The notes below the pieces were generated by a model, which saw only the letters and a list, made by a program, of their open reading frames with translations, was not told the DNA's origin and searched no databases. Shown here in pieces: positions 59,197-64,000 of a stretch of DNA of 64,000 nucleotides. Source of the stretch: an uncultured Trichococcus sp. Its GTDB lineage: Bacteria > Bacillota > Bacilli > Lactobacillales > Aerococcaceae. The position numbers and the translations under genes are program-made. The stretch spans positions 2,091,001 through 2,155,000 of the forward strand of contig NZ_OY764015.1 in NCBI RefSeq assembly GCF_963667775.1. The letters run 5' to 3'. Every line of letters begins with the position of its first letter. Position 1 is the stretch's first letter.

Positions 59197-61389
59197 TTAA
59201 ATGAATGATAGATGGATCGTTTCCGAAAATGTGTCCCTGGAATTTCCGCCCACAAAAAATGCGAATTCGCCAGCTTCCAAAATACAGTCCATTTTCTGAT
59301 CATAGTAGCCCAATTTTTCGAACGGCACTGCAAATTCCATCGTAATCGATTCCCCCGGCTGAAGCAAGACCTTACGATAGGATCTCAACTGCTTGACCGG
59401 CCGCGCCCGTTTGGCCACTTTATCCTGCACGTAGCATTGGACGATTTCTTCGCCTTCACGCGCGCCACTGTTCGTGACGGTCACCGTAAGACGGACCGCA
59501 TCCCCTGATGTTTCCACTTGCAGACCGCTGTACAAAAATGTCGTATAGCTCAGACCATAGCCGAACGGATACACGGGTTCAAGCGGCGTGTCCAAATATT
59601 TCGAGGTGAATTTGGATTTACCTCCGGGACGTCCAGTGGAAATATGATCATAATACAGCGGGCATTGCCCGGTTGCGAACGGAAAGGTTGTCGTCAATTT
59701 TGCGCTCGGATTCGCCGCGCCATAGAGAATATCCAAGATCGCGTTCCCGGCTTCGATTCCTGGATGCCAAGCCTCTAAGATGGCAGGCACCTGTTCCGCA
59801 ATGATCGGGATCGCCAACGGCCTTCCATTGAACAGCACCGCAACAACGGGTTTCCCTGTCCGAAGCAGCGTTTCTACGAGCTTCAGTTGGATTGCCGGCA
59901 ATGAGATGTCCGCCTTACTTGCGGCTTCTCCGCTCTCCTCTTTTTGCTCGCCGATCGCCAAAACCACCACATCCGCCTTCTCAGCGAACTGGTTAATTTC
60001 ATCCGTCGCCACGCTCCCGTCGACGATGCCTGGATGATAGGCGAAAGCAATCCCTTGCGCATCCATGGCTTGAACTAGGCTGACGCAGTCGTTTTCCTGC
60101 GCTCCGATTGCCCAAGCGCCGGTCATCTGGCCCGGATCGTTCGCAAGTGCACCGAAGACGGCGATTTTTTGCTGCGGATTCAGCGGCAAAACAGACTCAT
60201 TTTTCAGCAGCACCATCGATTTGGTAGCCGCTTCGCGGGCAAGCGCACGGTACTTCGGCCTTACCAAGGTCTGTTTTTCCTTTTCTTCATCCGTCCGATA
60301 AGGATTGTCAAACAAGCCGAGCTCAATCTTAAGTTTGAGGATGCGGTAAACGGCTTGATCCAGTAAGTCTTCTGCGAGTTCACCGGCCGCAATCAGCCCG
60401 GCAAGGTTCTCAGCGTAGACATTCGAAGTCATGTCCATATCGATCCCTGCCTGCAGCGCTGCTTTGGCCGCCGCTTGCCGATCCGCCGTTACGCCATGGT
60501 TCACGCATTCAGCGATGGCATTCGCATCGCTCACGGTGATGCCGTCGAAACCCCATTCGTCCCGCAAAATATCCCGCAACAGCCACTCGTTCACGGTGCA
60601 AGGCACGCCGTTCAGATCGTTGAAAGCCGGCATGACCGCACGCGCCCCGGCATCGATGCAGGCTTTGTAAGCCGGCAGATATTCTTCCCTCAAGCGTTGC
60701 GCTGACATGTCCACCCTATTGTAATCCTTGCCGGCTTCCCCGGCTCCATACGCCGCAAAGTGCTTCAGACAGGCTGCCATCGCATCCGCTTGCGACAGGT
60801 CCTGGCCTTGAAATCCGCGTACCTTGGCTGCACCATAGTCGCCGTTCAATAATGTATCCTCGCCGGCACCCTCACTGACCCGACCCCAGCGCGCGTCTTT
60901 GGCGACGTCCACCATCGGGGCGAACGTCATGTGAACGCCCGCCGCTGTCGCTTCTTCCGCAGCCATCCTGGCCGTTTTCTGCCACAAATCCGGATCCCAA
61001 GCGCAGCTTTCAGCCAACGGGATTGGCGTCACGGTCCGGAAGCCATGGATCACATCATAGCCGAACAGCAAAGGAATGCCCAATCGGCTCTCCTCCACGG
61101 CGATTTTCTGGAGCCGGTTCGCGGTCAGGGCATCCCCAACGCCATTGTAGGAACCGATTTTTCCGGCCCGCAGATCCTCTTCGTGGAAATCTTTTTCGGC
61201 CGTGCTCATCAGCCTGCCGAATTCTTCCTGACTGATCCGGCCATCGAACATCATATCCAGCAGTTCCTCGAAACTGACTTCGAAAGCGCCCACCAGAGAT
61301 GGACCGCATTGCTGCAGCTGCCCGATTTTTTCTTCCAAAGTCATTTCGCCGAGCAAGGCTTCGATCATTTGCGTCTGAACATCCATCAT
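59197..61389 (-). CDS. GH3 beta-glucosidase/beta-xylosidase (BglX-like)
   Basis: This 730-residue GH3 enzyme has the full three-domain layout: an N-terminal barrel (HFAAYGAGEAGKDYNRVDM; nucleophile Asp in GITVSDANAIAEC), an alpha/beta sandwich (KSMVLLKNESVLPL) and a C-terminal fibronectin III-like domain (TVTVTNSGAREGEEIVQCYV). The N-terminus lacks a signal peptide, so it acts inside the cell. The ATG at 61389 is ten bases from AAGGAG and two bases after the GH43 stop; the earlier ATG overlaps that box. It likely cleaves beta-linked glucose or xylose from imported oligosaccharides. Confidence 0.94.
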   Translation of the reverse strand: MMDVQTQMIEALLGEMTLEEKIGQLQQCGPSLVGAFEVSFEELLDMMFDGRISQEEFGRLMSTAEKDFHEEDLRAGKIGSYNGVGDALTANRLQKIAVEESRLGIPLLFGYDVIHGFRTVTPIPLAESCAWDPDLWQKTARMAAEEATAAGVHMTFAPMVDVAKDARWGRVSEGAGEDTLLNGDYGAAKVRGFQGQDLSQADAMAACLKHFAAYGAGEAGKDYNRVDMSAQRLREEYLPAYKACIDAGARAVMPAFNDLNGVPCTVNEWLLRDILRDEWGFDGITVSDANAIAECVNHGVTADRQAAAKAALQAGIDMDMTSNVYAENLAGLIAAGELAEDLLDQAVYRILKLKIELGLFDNPYRTDEEKEKQTLVRPKYRALAREAATKSMVLLKNESVLPLNPQQKIAVFGALANDPGQMTGAWAIGAQENDCVSLVQAMDAQGIAFAYHPGIVDGSVATDEINQFAEKADVVVLAIGEQKEESGEAASKADISLPAIQLKLVETLLRTGKPVVAVLFNGRPLAIPIIAEQVPAILEAWHPGIEAGNAILDILYGAANPSAKLTTTFPFATGQCPLYYDHISTGRPGGKSKFTSKYLDTPLEPVYPFGYGLSYTTFLYSGLQVETSGDAVRLTVTVTNSGAREGEEIVQCYVQDKVAKRARPVKQLRSYRKVLLQPGESITMEFAVPFEKLGYYDQKMDCILEAGEFAFFVGGNSRDTFSETIHLSFI

Positions 61390-61391
61390 TG

Positions 61392-63056
61392 TTACCATTC
61401 TCCTTCCATTTCGAATCCTTCGTAAATGAAGGTCTCGAAATCCGAATACTTTTCCTTCGTTTGTCCGTTTCCGGAAGCAAACATGCCGATATAGGCGCCG
61501 ACAAAACCACCCGCTGTTTCCGAACCCAGGAAGGACCCGTCCACCCGCTCAGCAACCGGCTCCAGTCTGTCTGCCGCTGGCCCTGCCGAGAAACTGTAGC
61601 GCGAGCCATTTCCTTTTACTTGCAGGACAAAATCCGATTGATTCGGAGCCGCAACGACTTCGCCCAGCTGCGTTTCGGTGAAGTGCTGTATGCCGGCTTG
61701 ATCGTAATGCGAGACCACCCGCATACAGCGCACGACCGGATTTCCCGCTTGGCCTTCCGTGATTTCCAAACGCAATTGATTGGCGTCATTCTGCAGGACG
61801 GCGATGCCCGCCGTCTCGTTTTGCTCCGGTGAAAAATGGACCGTGACCGTTGCCTGGAAATCCAGATGCTGCTGGCGTCTGCCGACGAAGCTGACGTTCT
61901 CTTTTGTTTTGCCGATTTTCGAGATGCGGCTGAAGACGCTCCCGTCGGTATTGTCGAATTCCCATGGGACCAAAGAGCTTTTCAGCAGCTTCAAGCGCAG
62001 ACGGCCTGCTTCCACCTTGGCGAATTCTTCGCGGGGCGTGCCCAAAAAGTTCCAGTCAAAACCCAGTTCCTGTTCGAAATTCTCGACGACAGGCGACTTG
62101 AAATCATTGACTGCGCGCCCAGCCGGTTGCCAGCTCGGCAGTCCCGGCGATGGATAGGTCCATTCCACTTTGCCTGTGCCTTTGCTGACGACGGGCCAAC
62201 CATCCTCCCACACGACAGGAACAAGGAAGGTTTCGCGGCCCAACAGTTTATGTCTGCCTTCGCTCAACCTTGAACCGAGGCACACCATATACCAACCGCC
62301 GTTCTGCAATTCGATCAAATCCCCATGGCCCACATTCCAGATTGGAAATCCTGTTCCAAGGTGGCGATGGGTCAGGATCGGATTGCCTTGATGATTTTCG
62401 TATTCCCCGAAAATCGATTGGCTGCGGCTGATTGTGACTGCATGGAAATGTTCCGTTCCGCCTTCGGCAATCAGCAAATAGTAGTAGCCGTCCTTTTTGT
62501 ACAAATGCGGACCTTCCGGGGCTTCCGCGTTTATCTGGGCCCCGGTCCCGATGATGTGGCGCTCGCCGACCAACTCAAAAGTAGCCAGGTCGATCTCGGA
62601 GCACCAAATGCCTTGCCTGGAACCCGCCTCGTCATCGAAACGGGTAGTCCCTGTGTAATAGCACTTTCCGTCTTCGTCCCAGAACAAGGAAGGATCGATG
62701 CCGTCCGCGCCTTTGATGATGTGCATGTCCGACCACGGCCCGGCAGGATCGGTGGCGGTCACGATAAAATTGACGACGCCCATGCTCATATTGGTCGTGA
62801 TCATATAAAACGTGCCTTCATGGTAGCGGATGGTCGGGGCAAAAATGCCGGCAGAAATCATTTCATGCGTCAACGGCAACTGTTCAGGCCGATCCAGCAC
62901 GTGCCCAATCTGTTCCCATTGCTCCAAATCCTTGCTGTGGAAAATCGGCACGCCCGGAAAATAACTGAAGCTGGAAGTGACGAGATAAAAATCTTCTTCG
63001 ACCCGGCAGATCGACGGATCCGGGTAAAAACCCGGCAGAATCGGATTTCGGATCAT
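61392..63056 (-). CDS. GH43 beta-xylosidase/alpha-L-arabinofuranosidase
   Basis: This 554-residue five-bladed propeller enzyme of the GH43_11/12-like xylosidase group has NPILPGFYPDPSICRVEEDFYLVTSSFSYFPG with catalytic base Asp13, GADGIDPSLFWDEDGKCYY with the pKa-tuning Asp, and INAEAPEGPHLYKK with the acid Glu. A C-terminal beta-sandwich (about 330-550; FDWNFLGTPR) completes the usual xylosidase layout. The start overlaps the GH2 stop by four bases (ATGA). It probably acts in the cytoplasm on xylo-oligosaccharides. Confidence 0.95.
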   Translation of the reverse strand: MIRNPILPGFYPDPSICRVEEDFYLVTSSFSYFPGVPIFHSKDLEQWEQIGHVLDRPEQLPLTHEMISAGIFAPTIRYHEGTFYMITTNMSMGVVNFIVTATDPAGPWSDMHIIKGADGIDPSLFWDEDGKCYYTGTTRFDDEAGSRQGIWCSEIDLATFELVGERHIIGTGAQINAEAPEGPHLYKKDGYYYLLIAEGGTEHFHAVTISRSQSIFGEYENHQGNPILTHRHLGTGFPIWNVGHGDLIELQNGGWYMVCLGSRLSEGRHKLLGRETFLVPVVWEDGWPVVSKGTGKVEWTYPSPGLPSWQPAGRAVNDFKSPVVENFEQELGFDWNFLGTPREEFAKVEAGRLRLKLLKSSLVPWEFDNTDGSVFSRISKIGKTKENVSFVGRRQQHLDFQATVTVHFSPEQNETAGIAVLQNDANQLRLEITEGQAGNPVVRCMRVVSHYDQAGIQHFTETQLGEVVAAPNQSDFVLQVKGNGSRYSFSAGPAADRLEPVAERVDGSFLGSETAGGFVGAYIGMFASGNGQTKEKYSDFETFIYEGFEMEGEW

Positions 63057-64000
63057 AACTTCACGCTCTCCAAAACGCTCAGGGTTTGTTGGTCCGACTT
63101 CATATCAGCCAACGACAACTCCAGCGTTTCCGCAACGCCGTTCTCAGCAGTGATGGTCAAGACAATGCTTTCCGCATCGGCAGTCTTTTTGAGGATGATC
63201 ATCGCACGGCCATAAAACGTTTGGGTAACATGCTTATCAGGATTGGATTCCGGTTTCGGATTCCCGCTGCCGAAGCCGATAAGATCCGCTCCTCCGGAAA
63301 CTGCCACACGAATCGTCTGGTCGGCATCCGGGGCAACCGTTCCTGCTGCGTCACGATAGGCAACCGGGACATAGATGAGGTCATCCAGGATTTCCTCCGC
63401 GCCAAAGACAAACTTGCAGTCTTCCCCGGCAGTTTTCAAACTGATGCGGCCGATTTCCTGACCATTTTCGTAGGCGACGGCTTCAAGTGTCCCTGGCTCG
63501 TATGTGGTTTCGAACAGCACACGGTAGCCTGCCGCTTTTCCGGAAGTTTGTTTGCCCAGCGATTCTCCGTTACGGAACAATTCAACCGCGGTCCCCGGAG
63601 CGTAGACTTCGATGATCACCGGCTTGCCTTCACATCCCCGCCAGTTCCAGCTGGACAGATTATCGCTCATGATCCACGGCGTCTTCAGCAAATGTTCGCC
63701 GTATCTGCGCGGATTTTGGACAGTGATGTAAGGATCATTCCGTAATCCGAAGACAATCTCACGCAAATAGGAGGCTGGTCGGCGGACTCCGGTGATGTCG
63801 ATATCCCCGACATAAGCCAATTGGCAAGGGAATTTGGCGCCAAAGCCGCCTTCCCCCCATTGATAGGCCGCTACACCGATACCCGCTTCGCCAAGATAGT
63901 CCCAGCCGGTCCAAGTGAAATCGCCGATCACCTGCGGCAGCCGCTCAATCAATTCCCAGTTGCGGGCGATTTCCGGCGGGTACGTTTCGCTGCCGACCAT
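63053..64000 (-). CDS. GH2 beta-galactosidase-like enzyme, C-terminal part (5' end beyond window)
   Basis: A 315-residue fragment open at the window edge. It starts within the active site: VGSETYPPEI carries the nucleophile Glu five residues from the edge. Barrel-end residues FTWTGWDYLGEAGIG follow, then a DUF4982-type beta domain (SSWNWRGCEGKPVIIEVY; VELFRNGESLG) and a final Ig-like domain (YRDAAGTVAPDADQTIRVAVSGGADLIGFGSGNP). The N-terminal domains and most of the barrel lie upstream. It is the first visible gene of the GH2-GH43-GH3 operon. The initial Met is only the first codon present, not a real start. Confidence 0.92.
   Translation of the reverse strand: MVGSETYPPEIARNWELIERLPQVIGDFTWTGWDYLGEAGIGVAAYQWGEGGFGAKFPCQLAYVGDIDITGVRRPASYLREIVFGLRNDPYITVQNPRRYGEHLLKTPWIMSDNLSSWNWRGCEGKPVIIEVYAPGTAVELFRNGESLGKQTSGKAAGYRVLFETTYEPGTLEAVAYENGQEIGRISLKTAGEDCKFVFGAEEILDDLIYVPVAYRDAAGTVAPDADQTIRVAVSGGADLIGFGSGNPKPESNPDKHVTQTFYGRAMIILKKTADAESIVLTITAENGVAETLELSLADMKSDQQTLSVLESVKL

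Overview
The window looks like a chromosomal piece of a low-to-moderate GC Gram-positive bacterium of the Lactobacillales. A Carnobacteriaceae member such as Trichococcus is plausible, but this is inference from gene content and style, not from a marker gene. Supporting signs are Shine-Dalgarno sites of the AAGGAGG type, CcpA-like cre boxes, a T-box leader, lipoprotein signal peptides, YesMN-type sensing, LplB/LplC-type sugar permeases without their own ATPase, and BglG-type PTS control. The window is dominated by carbohydrate catabolism. No tRNA or rRNA genes were seen.

Region 1 (1-20448) is a nearly complete high-mannose N-glycan utilisation island. A lipoprotein GH85 endoglycosidase releases glycans outside the cell. 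An LplB/LplC/lipoprotein ABC transporter imports them. Cytoplasmic GH92, GH38 and GH125 mannosidases trim them. ROK kinases and ManA feed mannose to fructose-6-phosphate. Control comes from a GntR/LacI-type repressor with three TGATATATC operators and from a YesL-YesM-YesN sensing operon.

Region 2 (20665-28850) holds a lone helical-repeat protein and an operon behind a well-formed T-box leader: two uroporphyrinogen-decarboxylase-like proteins, a Gfo/Idh oxidoreductase and a polar amino-acid ABC transporter. Region 3 (29123-34683) is a PTS operon of the ascorbate (UlaA/UlaB) type with a split transketolase; its only EIIA is fused to the PRD regulator. Region 4 (35112-37040) is an esterase plus ATP-grasp pair of unknown role. 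Region 5 (37226-42963) is a complete rbsRKDACB ribose operon with a clear promoter, operator and cre box.

Region 6 (43080-50096) is more accessory: an AbrB/Doc toxin-antitoxin pair, a duplicated pRiA4b ORF-3-like protein, rpoN, a broken YjdI-type ferredoxin gene, a histidine phosphatase, a long rod-shaped structured RNA candidate, and a complete IS4-type insertion sequence with a 7-bp target duplication inside a terminator. Region 7 (50190-64000) is a plant-polysaccharide or glycoside locus: two GH3 enzymes, GH78, GH43, a GH2 fragment, an acetyl-esterase-like hydrolase, a GPH symporter and an AraC regulator.

Scattered between operons are two families of short palindromic repeats. One is a set of GC-rich CTCCGGCGA hairpin arrays at three loci, with compensatory base changes. 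The other is a roughly 38-bp AAAGATG...CATCTTT palindrome present four times.
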